A DNA stretch of 64,000 nt. Origin: Gillisella vitis (lineage in GTDB: Bacteria; Pseudomonadota; Alphaproteobacteria; Rhizobiales; Rhizobiaceae). Both the position numbers and the translations under genes were made by a program. The first letter of the stretch is position 1. Each line of letters starts with the position of its first letter. This document shows positions 18,717-28,313 of this stretch, in pieces. The stretch covers positions 3,682,963 through 3,746,962 of the forward strand of contig NZ_CP056047.1 of assembly GCF_021559775.1 (NCBI RefSeq), in the 5' to 3' direction. The notes below the pieces were generated by a model. It saw nothing but the letters and a program-made list of their open reading frames with translations. It was not told the DNA's origin and made no database searches.

Positions 18717-20003
18717 TCAAGCCTTGACCATCCGGCAGAAGAAAAACCCATCCGTGTCGGTTGCGGCAGGGCTTAAGGTCAGGCTTTTGCCATTGGCGGA
18801 GATGGGCTTGGCGACAGACGCGCCAAACAGCCCCGTCCAGCGCTCCAGCATCGGCATCGGCGAAAATTGCGGATGGGCGGCGGTGAAGGCTTCGATCTGC
18901 CGGTCGTTTTCCTCTGGCAGCACCGAGCAGGTGACGTAGATCAACTCACCGCCGGACCGGACATAGGTAGCAGCCTCAGTCAGCGCTTGTTGCTGCTGTT
19001 CGATCCGCTCCTGCAAATTGCGGTCGGTCAGCCGCCATTTGGTATCGGGCCTGCGCCGCCAGGTGCCGGTGCCGGTGCAGGGGGCATCGACCAGCACCTT
19101 GTCGAACCGTCCAGTCAAAGATTGCAGGGCGGCGATCCGGTCATGGACCTGAATATTATGGGTGCCTGCTCGTTTCAGCCGCTCGATGATCGGCGCCAGC
19201 CGCTTGCGGTCGCTATCATAGGCGTGAACCTGACCTTTATTGCCCATGGTGGCTGCCATAGCCAGCGTCTTGCCACCGCCGCCTGCGCAGAAATCCAGCA
19301 CCTGATGACCTTCCGCCGGTTCGACCAGCGCCGAGACGATCTGCGACCCCTCGTCCTGAACCTCGAACCAGCCCTTCTGGAAGCCAAGCTCGGCGGTGAC
19401 ATTCGGCAGGCGCGACGGGCCTTCGCCCGGCTCGATGCGGATGCCGATGGGAGAAATAGTGGCAGGCCTTGCCTGCGTATGCGACAGCGCCTTGAGGACC
19501 TTGTCGCGATTGGCCTTCAGCGTGTTGGCGCGCAGATCGAGGCTGGGACGCACGGCCAGCGCCTGCGCCTCGCGCAGCCAGTCGGCTCCGAACACGGCTT
19601 CGAAGGATGGAACCACCCATTCAGGAATATCACCCTGGACAAACTGCGGTGCGTCCTCCAGCGTTCGGCTGGAAAAGGCTGCCGACTGTGCCTGCGTCAA
19701 CGGTGCCGGAGCAAAGCTGTCGCCATCAAGGTCCGCTGCAAGGCTTTCGGGGGCCATTCCCCATTGCCGCAGCAATACGGCATAGCCGAGGGCGGCAGGG
19801 CTGTCGTCATCCATGATATAGGCGTGGGAAAGCTTCATGCGCAAGGCGTCATAGACGATATTGCCGATGGCGGCGCGATCACCGGATCCGGCGAAGCGAT
19901 GCGCCAGGCCCCAATCCTTCAGGGCGTCGGCCACTGGCCTGCGGCGTGTCTCGATATCGCTCAGAACTTCTATTGCTCCGGCTAGCCGTCCGCCCAAACG
20001 CAT
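18717..20003 (-). CDS. RsmB/NOP2-type RNA (cytosine-5-) methyltransferase
   Basis: 428 residues. A class I SAM domain shows VLDFCAGGGGKTLAMA (motif I), VDAPCTGTGTWRRRPD (motif IV with its Cys) and YVTCSVLPEEND (motif VI with the catalytic Cys), both cysteines being hallmarks of m5C RNA methyltransferases. The N-terminal part is a NusB-like/PUA-less helical region as in RsmB. Modification of 16S rRNA is likely but the exact C position is not deducible, so no symbol is given. Start ATG 20003 has AAGGAG eight bases upstream. Confidence 0.9.
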   Translation of the reverse strand: MRLGGRLAGAIEVLSDIETRRRPVADALKDWGLAHRFAGSGDRAAIGNIVYDALRMKLSHAYIMDDDSPAALGYAVLLRQWGMAPESLAADLDGDSFAPAPLTQAQSAAFSSRTLEDAPQFVQGDIPEWVVPSFEAVFGADWLREAQALAVRPSLDLRANTLKANRDKVLKALSHTQARPATISPIGIRIEPGEGPSRLPNVTAELGFQKGWFEVQDEGSQIVSALVEPAEGHQVLDFCAGGGGKTLAMAATMGNKGQVHAYDSDRKRLAPIIERLKRAGTHNIQVHDRIAALQSLTGRFDKVLVDAPCTGTGTWRRRPDTKWRLTDRNLQERIEQQQQALTEAATYVRSGGELIYVTCSVLPEENDRQIEAFTAAHPQFSPMPMLERWTGLFGASVAKPISANGKSLTLSPAATDTDGFFFCRMVKA

Positions 20004-20170
20004 GGTCTTCTCCTTGGTGATCCATCAGACCTTGCGTGGTAGCGATGAAATGCCGTTGGGGCAAGCTGCGTTACTGAAGACTACCAAAAAGTGGGGGCAA
20101 ATTTTCGATAGAAGCAATAGGCATCAGGATAACAGAACACCCTGGCATGGTTTAATCCATCCGCCGTGCT

Positions 20171-20315
20171 TAGGGTTTGTTGAGATTTAGGTCTGGGTGT
20201 GGCGAAAACGGTGATTTTCGAGAACCGGAGCGCAGTGTACTTGAGTACATGAGCACCGGAAGCGCAGAAAATTGCCGTTTGCAGCCCGACCAGGCCTGAA
20301 TATCAACAAATCCTA
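20171..20315. repeat. 145-bp palindromic intergenic repeat (MITE-like)
   Basis: The left end TAGGGTTTGTTGAGATTTAG and the reverse complement of the right end, TAGGATTTGTTGATATTCAG, match at 17 of 20 positions. The similarity continues inward over most of the element (AAACGG..ATTTTC, CCGG, CGCAGTGTACT..). The centre holds the dyad AGTACAT/TTGAGTACATGAG. It can fold into one long hairpin. I recall near-identical sequences repeated across rhizobial genomes. Its right end supplies the TAG stop codon of the RlpA gene. No transposase is nearby. Confidence 0.75.
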
Positions 20316-20672
20316 GCCGATCAGCTCGTAGCAGACCTTGGCTGTGCCGCTACCGACCATGCCGATATCGGCGGCGGCTGCCTTTGACAGATCGAGAACC
20401 CGGCCCTTGATGAACGGACCGCGATCATTGATCCGCACCACGACTGTCTTGCCGTTGTTGCGGTTGGTGACCTTGACCTTGGAGCCGAAGGGCAATGACT
20501 TATGAGCGGCTGTAAAGGTCGTAGGGTTCATCCGTTCGCCAGAAGCAGTGCGCGAGTATAGCGCATACCAGGAAGCGCCACCGCAACCATTTGCTGCAAA
20601 GGCCTGGAGAGGGCTGAAAGCAACAAGAGAGGTAATAGCTGCTGCGATGAGGACTGACCGACTGAGAGGCAC
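20313..20672 (-). CDS. rlpA: RlpA-family septal ring lytic transglycosylase-like protein (short form)
   Basis: About 119 residues. A signal peptide ([23 protein letters not shown]) precedes a single double-psi beta-barrel domain: [48 protein letters not shown] and the active Asp region [15 protein letters not shown]. RlpA cleaves naked peptidoglycan glycans; this short form lacks the SPOR domain. Start: GTG 20672 or TTG 20675 have AGGGA at good distance and give a proper signal peptide; the ATG at 20747 would add 25 non-signal residues. The stop codon TAG is donated by the end of a palindromic repeat. Confidence 0.85.
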   Translation of the reverse strand: MPLSRSVLIAAAITSLVAFSPLQAFAANGCGGASWYALYSRTASGERMNPTTFTAAHKSLPFGSKVKVTNRNNGKTVVVRINDRGPFIKGRVLDLSKAAAADIGMVGSGTAKVCYELIG

Positions 20673-20837
20673 CAAGTTTTCGTTTCCCTTTGCTATTTCT
20701 GAGATGAAATTTGCGTAGGGAGGCTTAAAGGTGGTCAAAAATGGCAAAAAAGTGCCTCAGTCGATCACGGAATGTTACGTTAAGATATATTCGTGATGAT
20801 AAGGCAAAATTTACTTTTTGGTAGGAATTTAGAAAAA

Positions 20838-20900
20838 CTGTTTAAAAACAGCCTAAAAACGCAATAATATTGCGAGCTATGTGATTTTGAATCGATCACA
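20838..20900. other. AT-rich gap with three consecutive palindromes
   Basis: Between the RlpA and epimerase genes (20748-21021) there is no gene. Three dyads follow one another: CTGTTTAAAAACAG (20838-20851), CGCAATAATATTGCG (20860-20874) and TGTGAT..ATCACA (20880-20900). They are upstream of rlpA and downstream of the epimerase gene (both minus strand), so they may be operators or terminator stems. Base composition is far more AT-rich than the surroundings. Confidence 0.45.
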
Positions 20901-21021
20901 AAATATTTTTCCCTTGGCTCTAAAAATTACACATCAAACGCGGGGGTAAGTCGGCAAATATGGCGAAATCGGCGCAATTTTTGAGCGAAATAGGGCGCAA
21001 TTCAGGAATGAATGTGCTTGC

Positions 21022-21894
21022 CTACCCCCGCCAGCGGCCTGAAGACCAGAGTTGGCTGAGAGAAACCCGGTAGTCGGGATAGGCAAAGGCAAAGCCCAGC
21101 GCCTGGACCTTGGCATTCATTACCCGCTTGTTCTCACCGTAAAAGGACCGCGCCATCGGCGACAGTTCTGCTGTTTCGAAGGCCTGTTCCGGCGGCGGCT
21201 CTACCCCCATCAGCCGGGCAGCCTCTGCCACCACATCCTGCGGCGGGGCGGGTTCGTGGTCGGTGATATTGAAGATCCCCTGCTCGTTTCGCGCGGCCAG
21301 AAACCAGGTCGCGGCGGCAATATCTTCGACGCGGATCCGGTTGAACACCTGATCCTTTTTCACCAGACGCCGGGCCGTGCCTTCGGCCATGTTGACAAGA
21401 CCATTGCGACCCGGCCCGTAAATGCCTGACAGCCGCAGTGTCGAGAGCGGCACACCTGCCGCAAGCGCGGCTCTCCCCCAGGCCTGTTCTGCCTCCACCC
21501 GCTCTTTGGAACGCACCGAGACAGGCTTGCAGACCGTGTCTTCATCCACCCATGCACCCTGATGGTCGCCATAGACGCCGACGGTCGACAAATAGGCCAG
21601 CCATTGCACTTTGGGCATCCATGTCTTCAGCTCGCCCTGCGTCAACCGCAGCAGAGGGTCGCCGTCGCTGCCTGGAGCAATTGACTGGACGACATGCGTG
21701 GCGCAGGCCATGGCCTGGATGATCTCGTCTGAAAGACGTTGGCCGTCAAAAACCAGCGGTTCGATGCCGAGATCGCTCAAAGCCTTGGCCTTGGCCGGTG
21801 AGCGCGTCGTGCCACTGACGGGAATGCCCTGCTGGATAAAGTGCTGGCCAATTGCCTTGCCGGAATATCCGGCGCCAAAAATCATCAGTCTCAT
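21022..21894 (-). CDS. YeeZ-like NAD(P)-dependent epimerase/SDR family protein
   Basis: 290 residues from ATG 21894 ([19 protein letters not shown]) with the Rossmann nucleotide loop [10 protein letters not shown]. It keeps the extended-SDR architecture: a [18 protein letters not shown] substrate segment and the later [14 protein letters not shown]. The canonical YxxxK is weak (VGVYG.. instead), as in YeeZ/atypical SDRs. The reaction is unknown. The ATG overlaps the TGA stop of queG by four bases, and GGAG lies inside the queG end, so translation is coupled to queG. Confidence 0.85.
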   Translation of the reverse strand: MRLMIFGAGYSGKAIGQHFIQQGIPVSGTTRSPAKAKALSDLGIEPLVFDGQRLSDEIIQAMACATHVVQSIAPGSDGDPLLRLTQGELKTWMPKVQWLAYLSTVGVYGDHQGAWVDEDTVCKPVSVRSKERVEAEQAWGRAALAAGVPLSTLRLSGIYGPGRNGLVNMAEGTARRLVKKDQVFNRIRVEDIAAATWFLAARNEQGIFNITDHEPAPPQDVVAEAARLMGVEPPPEQAFETAELSPMARSFYGENKRVMNAKVQALGFAFAYPDYRVSLSQLWSSGRWRG

Positions 21895-23063
21895 GGGGTC
21901 ACTCCGGCTGCTATCCATTCCGCCCTGACATCGCTATCGGGCTCATTGTCTCTATAATGTGCGAGGTCGCGAAACGCCTGCGGCGGCATGAGGCGCGACA
22001 GCGCCCAGACGGCCATGCCACGCACATCCGGTGAGGCATCGGCGAGCAGGCCCAGGCAGGGCGTGATCAGCGTTGACAGTCCCGAATTGCCGGCCGCGAT
22101 CAGCACATTGCGCACAAACCTGTCACGTCCGATCCGCTTGACCGGCGAACCGCTGAAATGGCTGCGGAAGCCTGGATCGTCAAGGGTGAGGAAAAAGGCG
22201 ATGTCAGGTGCCATCAGGTCTTCGCGGGCCTGAAGCTTGATCTCCTGCGTCTGCGCCGCAAACTTGTTCCAGGGACAGGCGGCCAGACAATCGTCGCAAC
22301 CATAGATCCGGTTGCCGAAGGCTGGGCGTAGGTCGCGATCGATCACGCCCTTATGCTCGATGGTGAGATAAGAGATGCAGCGGCGGGCATCGATCTGGTA
22401 GGGGGCAGGGAAGGCCGATGTCGGGCAGGCGTCGAGACAGGCGCGGCAGGAGCCGCAATGGTCGCGCTCCGCTGCGTCCAGTTCCAGCTCGGCTGTGGTG
22501 AACAGGCTGCCGAGAAACAGCCAGGAGCCGTAATCGCGGCTGACCAGATTGGTATGCTTGCCCTGCCAGCCAAGCCCGGCAGCAGCGGCCAGCGGCTTTT
22601 CCATGACAGGGGCTGTATCGACGAAGACTTTTACATCCTCACCGGCCCGGGCGGCAAAGCGGGTGGCGATTTCCTTCAGCTTGCCCTTGATGATGTCGTG
22701 ATAATCACGGTTGCGGGCGTAGACGGAGATCGCTGCCTTGTCGGGCTGCGCCTGTAGGTAGCGCGGATCGGTCTCAGGGCCGTAATTCAGGCCGAACATC
22801 ACGATGGAGCGAACCTGCGGCCACAGCACTTTCGGATCGCCGCGCCGCTCGCGCGTTTCCTCCATCCAGGCCATGGTCCCGTGATAGCCAGCGTCCACGA
22901 ACTCCATCAGCCGGGCAGGGGCCTGGGGAATGCTCTGCGGCCCGGTGATCCGACAGAGATCAAAACCCTTGTCAGCCGATTCCTGGCGGATGAAGGCGGA
23001 AAGCTTTGCGGCCCGGGCCTTGGCCTTTTCCGCCGTCCGCTCGGGGTTGCTTTCCTTGACCAT
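21891..23063 (-). CDS. queG: Epoxyqueuosine reductase QueG
   Basis: 390 residues. QueG uses cobalamin and two 4Fe-4S clusters to reduce epoxyqueuosine to queuosine in tRNA, the last step of queuosine synthesis. Catalytic Asp149 is in [14 protein letters not shown]. The first cluster cysteines are at 203, 206, 209 and 213 ([12 protein letters not shown]), with Cys229; the second group is at 256, 259 and 263 (CDDCLAACP). A C-terminal HEAT-like repeat ([25 protein letters not shown]) is normal. Start ATG 23063 has ACGGA upstream. It sits downstream of a GST gene with an 11-base gap, so they are likely cotranscribed. Confidence 0.96.
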   Translation of the reverse strand: MVKESNPERTAEKAKARAAKLSAFIRQESADKGFDLCRITGPQSIPQAPARLMEFVDAGYHGTMAWMEETRERRGDPKVLWPQVRSIVMFGLNYGPETDPRYLQAQPDKAAISVYARNRDYHDIIKGKLKEIATRFAARAGEDVKVFVDTAPVMEKPLAAAAGLGWQGKHTNLVSRDYGSWLFLGSLFTTAELELDAAERDHCGSCRACLDACPTSAFPAPYQIDARRCISYLTIEHKGVIDRDLRPAFGNRIYGCDDCLAACPWNKFAAQTQEIKLQAREDLMAPDIAFFLTLDDPGFRSHFSGSPVKRIGRDRFVRNVLIAAGNSGLSTLITPCLGLLADASPDVRGMAVWALSRLMPPQAFRDLAHYRDNEPDSDVRAEWIAAGVTP

Positions 23064-23074
23064 GGTGTTTTCCG

Positions 23075-23767
23075 TCAGAAATCCAGATCCGCATAGTGGG
23101 AAACAGGGGTGAGGCCACGCACCCGCTCGGCCAGCAGCGGTCGGAACGACGGGCGCGATTTCAGCCGCTGATACCAGTCCTTGGCAATCGGTGATTCCGC
23201 CCAGTCGATCTCGCCAAGGTAATCCAGCACCGATATCGCCGCACCGGCAGCAAGATCGCCATAGCTGAGCCGGTCGCCCGCCAGCCAGGTGCGCGAGCCA
23301 GCCAGCCAGCTCAGATATTTCATGTGCTGGCGAATATTGCCACGGGCGGTGCGCAGCACCTTGGAATCCGGTGCGCCGCCACCAAGCCCGTTGGGGATCT
23401 GCAATTTGAACACCCGCTCACGGGCCAGTGGCCGGGTGACGTCTTGTTCCATCTTTTGCAGGAACCAGTCCACCAGCCGTCGGATTTCGGCGCGCTGGAA
23501 GGGGTCTTCGGCCAAGAGCCGACGGTCCCGCTTCAAGACGCCATGGGTTTCGTCCAGGAATTCCGATATGACCGTGCAGCCACACAGCGTGCGCATATTG
23601 TCATCGACATAGACGGGCAGGGTGCCAGCGGGATTGAGGGTGAGAAATTCCCGGCGCTTTTCCCAGGTCTGTTCTTCGACCAGATCTGCCTGAAAACCGT
23701 ATTCCGACAGGATCAATCGGACAAAGCGGGACGTGGTTGACATCGGATGGTGATACAAAGTGGGCAT
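23075..23767 (-). CDS. Glutathione S-transferase family protein
   Basis: 230 residues from ATG 23767 ([20 protein letters not shown]). The thioredoxin-like N-domain shows the Ser/Thr near residue 10-11 that would activate glutathione and the cis-Pro in [11 protein letters not shown]. The all-helical C-domain carries [20 protein letters not shown], the helix-capping N-box motif of GSTs. Substrate unknown; detoxification is the generic role. A longer frame reaches 23836 but its 23 extra residues are not GST-like. It precedes queG. Confidence 0.88.
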   Translation of the reverse strand: MPTLYHHPMSTTSRFVRLILSEYGFQADLVEEQTWEKRREFLTLNPAGTLPVYVDDNMRTLCGCTVISEFLDETHGVLKRDRRLLAEDPFQRAEIRRLVDWFLQKMEQDVTRPLARERVFKLQIPNGLGGGAPDSKVLRTARGNIRQHMKYLSWLAGSRTWLAGDRLSYGDLAAGAAISVLDYLGEIDWAESPIAKDWYQRLKSRPSFRPLLAERVRGLTPVSHYADLDF

Positions 23768-23940
23768 TGATGGGGCACTGTTCCGGTTGGGGGCGATGAT
23801 CGGGGCTGTCTGGTTTCTCTTGGCTGGCCATTCCATCTGGCCATAACATCTGGCCAGGGGGCCAACCTTGCGTCTATAGGAATTTCATTCCGTCATACAA
23901 GCGAATCGCTTTCCTTGTCACGCCTATCAAAGGACAATCC

Positions 23941-24747
23941 ATGGAAGATCAATCGATCGTCAGCGCCCTTCTTCTCGGTCTTATCGAGGGCCTTACGGAA
24001 TTCATCCCGGTGTCTTCGACGGCGCATGTGCTGTTGGCCGGCCATTTTCTCGGCTTCAAATCGCCCGGAAACACCTTTGCAGTGCTGATTCAGCTCGGTG
24101 CCATTCTTGCTATTTTGGCTGTCTATATCCAGAAATTGCTGGGGATTGCGCTGTCTTTGCCCAGCAATCCCAAAAGCCGCCATTTCGTCCTGGCTGTGCT
24201 GGTGGCTTTCCTGCCCGCCGCCATTATCGGCGCGCTGGCCCATGACTTCATCAAGGCCGTGCTGTTTGAAACCCCGATGCTGATCTGCGTGATGCTGATC
24301 CTGGGCGGGGTAATTCTTCTGTGGGTTGATCGGATGACGTTCAATCCCCGCTATACCGACGTCATGGATTATCCGCTGTCACTGGCTCTGAAGATCGGCC
24401 TGTTCCAGTGCCTGGCGATGATTCCCGGCACATCACGTTCGGGCGCAACCATTGTCGGCTCGCTGCTGATGGGGACAGATAAGCGTTCGGCTGCCGAGTT
24501 TTCGTTTTTCCTGGCGATGCCGACCATGCTGGGGGCCTTCGTGCTGGATCTCTACAAGAACCGCAATGCACTCAGCATGGATGACGGCCTGCTGATCGGC
24601 GTCGGCTTCCTTGCGGCGTTCATTTCGGCGCTGTTTGTGGTGCGTGGACTGCTCGATTTCGTCTCCCGCCGCGGCTATGCACCCTTTGCCTGGTGGCGGA
24701 TAGCCGTCGGCGTCGTGGGCCTGATTGGCCTTCTGGTCTGGGGATAA
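23941..24747 (+). CDS. uppP: Undecaprenyl-diphosphatase UppP (BacA)
   Basis: 268 residues with about eight membrane segments. The catalytic regions are [20 protein letters not shown] (Glu-rich motif 1) and [18 protein letters not shown] (PGxSRSG motif 2). UppP recycles undecaprenyl pyrophosphate to the monophosphate carrier for peptidoglycan and O-antigen synthesis, and overexpression confers bacitracin resistance. AAAGGA lies eight bases before the ATG. It is divergent from the GST-queG operon and followed by strong hairpins. Confidence 0.97.
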   Translation: MEDQSIVSALLLGLIEGLTEFIPVSSTAHVLLAGHFLGFKSPGNTFAVLIQLGAILAILAVYIQKLLGIALSLPSNPKSRHFVLAVLVAFLPAAIIGALAHDFIKAVLFETPMLICVMLILGGVILLWVDRMTFNPRYTDVMDYPLSLALKIGLFQCLAMIPGTSRSGATIVGSLLMGTDKRSAAEFSFFLAMPTMLGAFVLDLYKNRNALSMDDGLLIGVGFLAAFISALFVVRGLLDFVSRRGYAPFAWWRIAVGVVGLIGLLVWG

Positions 24748-24836
24748 GACAAACCCAAGGGGCCCCTTTGCTTTGAGGGGCCTGCCCATCCTGTGGCGCG
24801 TCGTCAAACGATTGGCGGCGTGACGCACACGAATTC

Positions 24837-24875
24837 CTACAGCGCCGCGTGTTTTATGAACGCACGGCGCTGTAG
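24837..24875 (+). terminator. Strong hairpin terminator after uppP
   Basis: CTACAGCGCCG (24837-24847) and CGGCGCTGTAG (24865-24875) are perfect 11-bp arms, followed by TGTTTTTC. A smaller GGGGCC hairpin lies at about 24760-24780. The CTACAGCGCC...GGCGCTGTAG stem is a recurrent rhizobial intergenic motif as I recall it. This is the likely uppP terminator. Confidence 0.7.
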
Positions 24876-25020
24876 TGTTTTTCAGAGAAAAATGGAAACG
24901 CGCTTCCAGAAACGTAAACGAGAGAAACTATCTCTTTGTTTTACGCATAGCCTGATAGAAAACCGCTTTTTACGGTTCCCGGAAAGGGTCTATGACGGGG
25001 AACAGGATGACCCGCAGGTC

Positions 25021-25173
25021 TCAGCGGGCAATCGAGCCCGTGCTGCAAGGGTCAACACCGTAGGCGGGTGCGCAATTGCCCTTACGAGCTGCGACCGTCG
25101 AGGGAGCGACGAAGGAACCTGCGATGACAACCAATGCCGCACACGCAAAAAACAGTGCGATAGATTTGCCCAT
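25021..25173 (-). CDS. Small exported cysteine-containing protein, 50 residues
   Basis: A 50-codon frame from ATG 25173 to TGA 25021. The N-terminus MGKSIALFFACAALVVIAGS is a clean signal peptide; the mature end has CAPAYGVDPCSTGSIAR with two Cys that could pair. GAGG lies about ten bases upstream of the ATG. It is unannotatable by name: I do not recognise a family. The pattern (basic start, hydrophobic core, small compact tail) and the ribosome site make it likely to be real. It stands alone in a gap between uppP and an NDUFA9-like gene. Confidence 0.6.
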   Translation of the reverse strand: MGKSIALFFACAALVVIAGSFVAPSTVAARKGNCAPAYGVDPCSTGSIAR

Positions 25174-25481
25174 GAAATCAGTACCTCAGAAGAATGTGAA
25201 ATGGCGGGTGCGAAGAACGCTGGCCCCATGCATTGATCCGTCTTTACGCATGGCCCACCTCAACATCAATAGCGGAATGTGCTGAATTGGCAGTTAATGA
25301 AACTAATTAATTTCTGCGTCTTTTGTGCAACGCCGACACATGGCCCGCGCCGCACTGGAGACTAAGCTTGCCATTGCGGTAAAGCTGGGTTTCGCTTTTC
25401 CTGGATCAAAACAAGCCTCTTTTCATGCGCCGTATGGGGCGCATGAACGATTCTAAAGAGTGATTCTCAATCCGATGCCGA
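25174..25481. other. Gene-free gap with one hairpin
   Basis: No convincing gene. CATGCGCC (25424-25431) and GGCGCATG (25438-25445) form a perfect 8-bp stem downstream of the NDUFA9-like gene on the minus strand but lack a T-tract. The part next to 25173 should contain the promoter of the small exported protein; I cannot place it. Confidence 0.5.
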
Positions 25482-26459
25482 TCAGGCTGCCTTGCCGGAG
25501 CGGCTATATTGTCCATGCGGACGGAAATGGATGAGATAGGAGGGCAGCACGGCGGCAACAGCTGTCGGCGTAATACCAAGGGCTGTGAGCGTCCTGCCTT
25601 CCTTTTTGGCGGCTTCGGAGACCACGTTATCACTTTTCAGCAGCGTCAGCTGATCATTGGTCAGCGGCGGTGTGATCAGCGGAATAGCCGAGGCGACGGA
25701 GGCAAGCAGCGAAGCGATACCGAAGGGCAGCGACACCAGCGGATTGGTGCGGTCGATAACCCGCAGCATTTCCTCAAGACATTGCCGGAAGGTCAGAACT
25801 TCCGGTCCGCCCAGCTCAAAGAGACCGGCAGCCACCTTGCCGTCGACGGCTTTGGCCACGGCTTCGGCCACGTCTTCGACGAAGACCGGCTGGAATTTCG
25901 TCTTGCCGCCGCCGATCAAGGGTAGGACGGGCGACAGGCGGGCCATTGCGGCAAACTTGTTGAAGAAGCTGTCCTCGGGGCCGAAAACGATGGATGGCCG
26001 AAGGATGACCGCGCCCGGCGCGACCTGGCGGATGGCATCTTCGCCACGGCCCTTGCTGGCTGCGTAGCTGGAAGCCGATTTCGCATCGGCGCCAATGGCC
26101 GAGATATGCACCAGCCTGGCACCTGCAGCGGTTGCTGCTTCAGCCACGGCACGGGCACCGAAATCCTGCACGGCGTCGAACTTGTTGCGGCCTGATTCCA
26201 GCAGGATGCCGACGCAATTGACGACAACCGATGCGCCTTCAACAGCCTTTGCGACGCTGTCGCGGTAGCGCAGATTGGCCTGGGACAGCGAAATCTGTCC
26301 GACATTGCCGAACGGCAGCACGAAACCCGCCAGATCGGGGCGGCGCACGGCGACGCGCACCCGGTAACCGCGCTGCGCCAGCACCCGCACCACATGCCTG
26401 CCCACGAATCCGGAGCCTCCGAAAACGGTAACGAGCGGCGGAAGATTTGCGAACGTCAT
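25482..26459 (-). CDS. Complex I NDUFA9-family NAD(P)H-binding protein
   Basis: 325 residues, an atypical short-chain dehydrogenase: nucleotide loop FGGSGFVGRHVVRVLAQRGY near residues 13-32, then VNCVGIL, ARLVHISAIGADAKSAS with S/Y residues, RPSIVFGPEDSFFNKFA and a C-terminal helical tail. The family equals mitochondrial complex I subunit NDUFA9 and its alphaproteobacterial homologues, which bind NADPH and may help assemble or stabilise NADH dehydrogenase. Here it is not beside nuo genes. AGGAG sits seven bases before the ATG. Confidence 0.92.
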   Translation of the reverse strand: MTFANLPPLVTVFGGSGFVGRHVVRVLAQRGYRVRVAVRRPDLAGFVLPFGNVGQISLSQANLRYRDSVAKAVEGASVVVNCVGILLESGRNKFDAVQDFGARAVAEAATAAGARLVHISAIGADAKSASSYAASKGRGEDAIRQVAPGAVILRPSIVFGPEDSFFNKFAAMARLSPVLPLIGGGKTKFQPVFVEDVAEAVAKAVDGKVAAGLFELGGPEVLTFRQCLEEMLRVIDRTNPLVSLPFGIASLLASVASAIPLITPPLTNDQLTLLKSDNVVSEAAKKEGRTLTALGITPTAVAAVLPSYLIHFRPHGQYSRSGKAA

Positions 26460-26612
26460 AGAGTGCTCCTGCGGATCGGAATATCAGACCAATTCATCAG
26501 CTGTCTCATATCGCTAATGCGCAGCGAGGTGAAGCAGAATCATGCTGTCCCATGTCTTGGGCAAGAGTTAATGTCTGGGACCAGAGTTAATAGAACCGCT
26601 TTGAAACTGGGA

Positions 26613-26903
26613 TCAAAGGTTGCCTTCGACCAGAACAATCTCGCCGTCGGCGACTTCCTGGCGGATCTTGACGGCGGCCTGATATTCCGGTGAGTGATAG
26701 CAATCATAAGCGGCCTGAAAGGACGGAAACTCGATGACCACGTTGCGGGCCCGGCTTTGGCCTTCCACGGCATCCGTCTTGCCGCCACGGGCCAGAAAGA
26801 CAGCGCCGAAACGCTCAAAAGCCGGCTTTGCCGTCGAGACGTAATCCTTGTAGCGTTCCGCATCACGCACATCGACGCGCGCGATCCAATATCCCTTTGC
26901 CAT
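26613..26903 (-). CDS. DUF1330 domain protein
   Basis: 96 residues beginning MAKGYWIARVDVRDAERYKD and covering the whole DUF1330 domain, a small ferredoxin-like alpha-beta fold of the dimeric alpha-beta barrel group. The motif RNVVIEFPSFQAAYDCYHSP and EYQAAVKIRQEVADGEIVLV are typical. Function unknown. Start ATG 26903, with GAGG seven bases upstream; the adjoining TTG at 26906 is unlikely. Independent small transcription unit, 150 bases after the NDUFA9-like gene. Confidence 0.92.
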   Translation of the reverse strand: MAKGYWIARVDVRDAERYKDYVSTAKPAFERFGAVFLARGGKTDAVEGQSRARNVVIEFPSFQAAYDCYHSPEYQAAVKIRQEVADGEIVLVEGNL

Positions 26904-27109
26904 CAAATCACCTCTTTCGGTTTCTCTTTGGTGATCGGCGAATTTTGCGGCAAGGTCAAGCCACCAGTATGGGCGGCCTATGGGCGAGCGGACGGAAAGG
27001 GTGCATGCGCGATGTCTTGGGGCCTTGGCTTTGGCCGCAAGAATGAGGCATTGTCAAATCCAGCGCGACGGCCAGCCCGTCTGGGTCGCCAATCGGAGAC
27101 GAGGTCAAG

Positions 27110-28294
27110 GTGGGCAATATTAGCAACCTGATACGCAATGAAATGAGCAGGGAGATCAACAGGCTTCCAAAGCTCACGCCGGTCCTGTTGTTTTTCCTGT
27201 TGTCCGTTCCTTTGCTGCCGGTCCCCTTTACCACCGTCTCGCTGATGGAAGGCAGTGTGTTCGCGGCCTCCGCGCCTGCTGCCAGCCATGGCGCGCTTGC
27301 CAAGCCCTGCGCTCCCTCCGTCTATGATGCGCTGCGCGACACGCCGCTTGAGGCCGAAAGCGTCTTGCGTTTGGCCTGCAAGGTTGAGTTGACCCATGAC
27401 GATCTGGTGATGCAAAACCTGGAATTGCTGGGGGCCGATGCCAGCGGTGTCAGTATCGATTGCCATGGCGGTGTTATTGGCCTTCCGGGAAGCGTGCCGA
27501 AGGGCGCGCCGCCCACCATCCGCATTGCCTCGCTGCGCAAGGATGATGGGAGCTGGAGCGTTCCGCACGACATCGTGATCCGCAATTGCAAGATCTACGG
27601 TTCCATCCACATCATGGGGCTTGGCGCCAATGGCGAGGCGGAGTTGGTGCGGCAATCCTCGCTCAATCGCAATCATACCGAATATGCCCAGTCGGTCGCA
27701 CCGTCCGGTATCGTGCTGGACACTCTGTCGATTGTCGCCGATGGCCCGATCCCGCTCTATGTCGCGCCTGGTGTCACCCATGTGACTCTCTCGCACTCAA
27801 CCATCCAGGGGCAGACCAAGGGATCGGCGATCTATCTCGATGCGGAGACCGCGCATAACACCATTTCAGGCAATAGTTTCGAACTGGCGACGCGAAGCCG
27901 CGAAATGATCGCGGTGGACGGATCGGCGCATAATGTCATCGAAGCCAATAGCTTCGCCAATGCGCAGCATGGCGGTATTTTTCTCTATCGCAATTGCGGC
28001 GAGGGCGGCACGATTCGTCACCAGACCCCGCAGCATAACCGGATCGCCGATAATAAATTCACCTACCAGGACGCTTTTCGCCCGCGCCCGGCCATCTGGC
28101 TGAATGCTCGGGAGGCCTGGCGCAATCTCTATTGCTACCAGGACCCGCCGGCCCCTTTCGGTAGCGGTGCCGACAACCACAGCTTTGCGGATTTCAATAC
28201 TGTCAGCGGCAACCAGATCATTGGTGGGGACGCCGACCTGATCCGCGACAATGGCCAAAACAATGTGCTAAGCGGCAATGGCATCAAGCCTTGA
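27110..28294 (+). CDS. Exported right-handed beta-helix (NosD-like) protein
   Basis: 394 residues from GTG 27110 (GAGG seven bases upstream; an ATG at 27143 lacks a site). A hydrophobic signal segment spans about residues 21-52 (LTPVLLFFLLSVPLLP then FAASAPA). The body holds short repeats of a right-handed parallel beta-helix: NTISGNSF, NVIEANSF, NRIADNKF, NTVSGNQI and NVLSGNGI, plus DIVIRNCKI. Similar folds occur in NosD and in polysaccharide lyases or epimerases. No catalytic signature is obvious, and a gene partner is absent, so the function is unknown. Confidence 0.78.
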   Translation: MGNISNLIRNEMSREINRLPKLTPVLLFFLLSVPLLPVPFTTVSLMEGSVFAASAPAASHGALAKPCAPSVYDALRDTPLEAESVLRLACKVELTHDDLVMQNLELLGADASGVSIDCHGGVIGLPGSVPKGAPPTIRIASLRKDDGSWSVPHDIVIRNCKIYGSIHIMGLGANGEAELVRQSSLNRNHTEYAQSVAPSGIVLDTLSIVADGPIPLYVAPGVTHVTLSHSTIQGQTKGSAIYLDAETAHNTISGNSFELATRSREMIAVDGSAHNVIEANSFANAQHGGIFLYRNCGEGGTIRHQTPQHNRIADNKFTYQDAFRPRPAIWLNAREAWRNLYCYQDPPAPFGSGADNHSFADFNTVSGNQIIGGDADLIRDNGQNNVLSGNGIKP

Positions 28295-28313
28295 GGACAG
28301 TTCCTCATAGACG

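Noticed and set aside
24990..25229. 79-codon minus-strand frame overlapping the small exported protein
   Set aside because: Different frame from the 50-residue protein, no signal peptide or ribosome site; the shorter frame is better supported.
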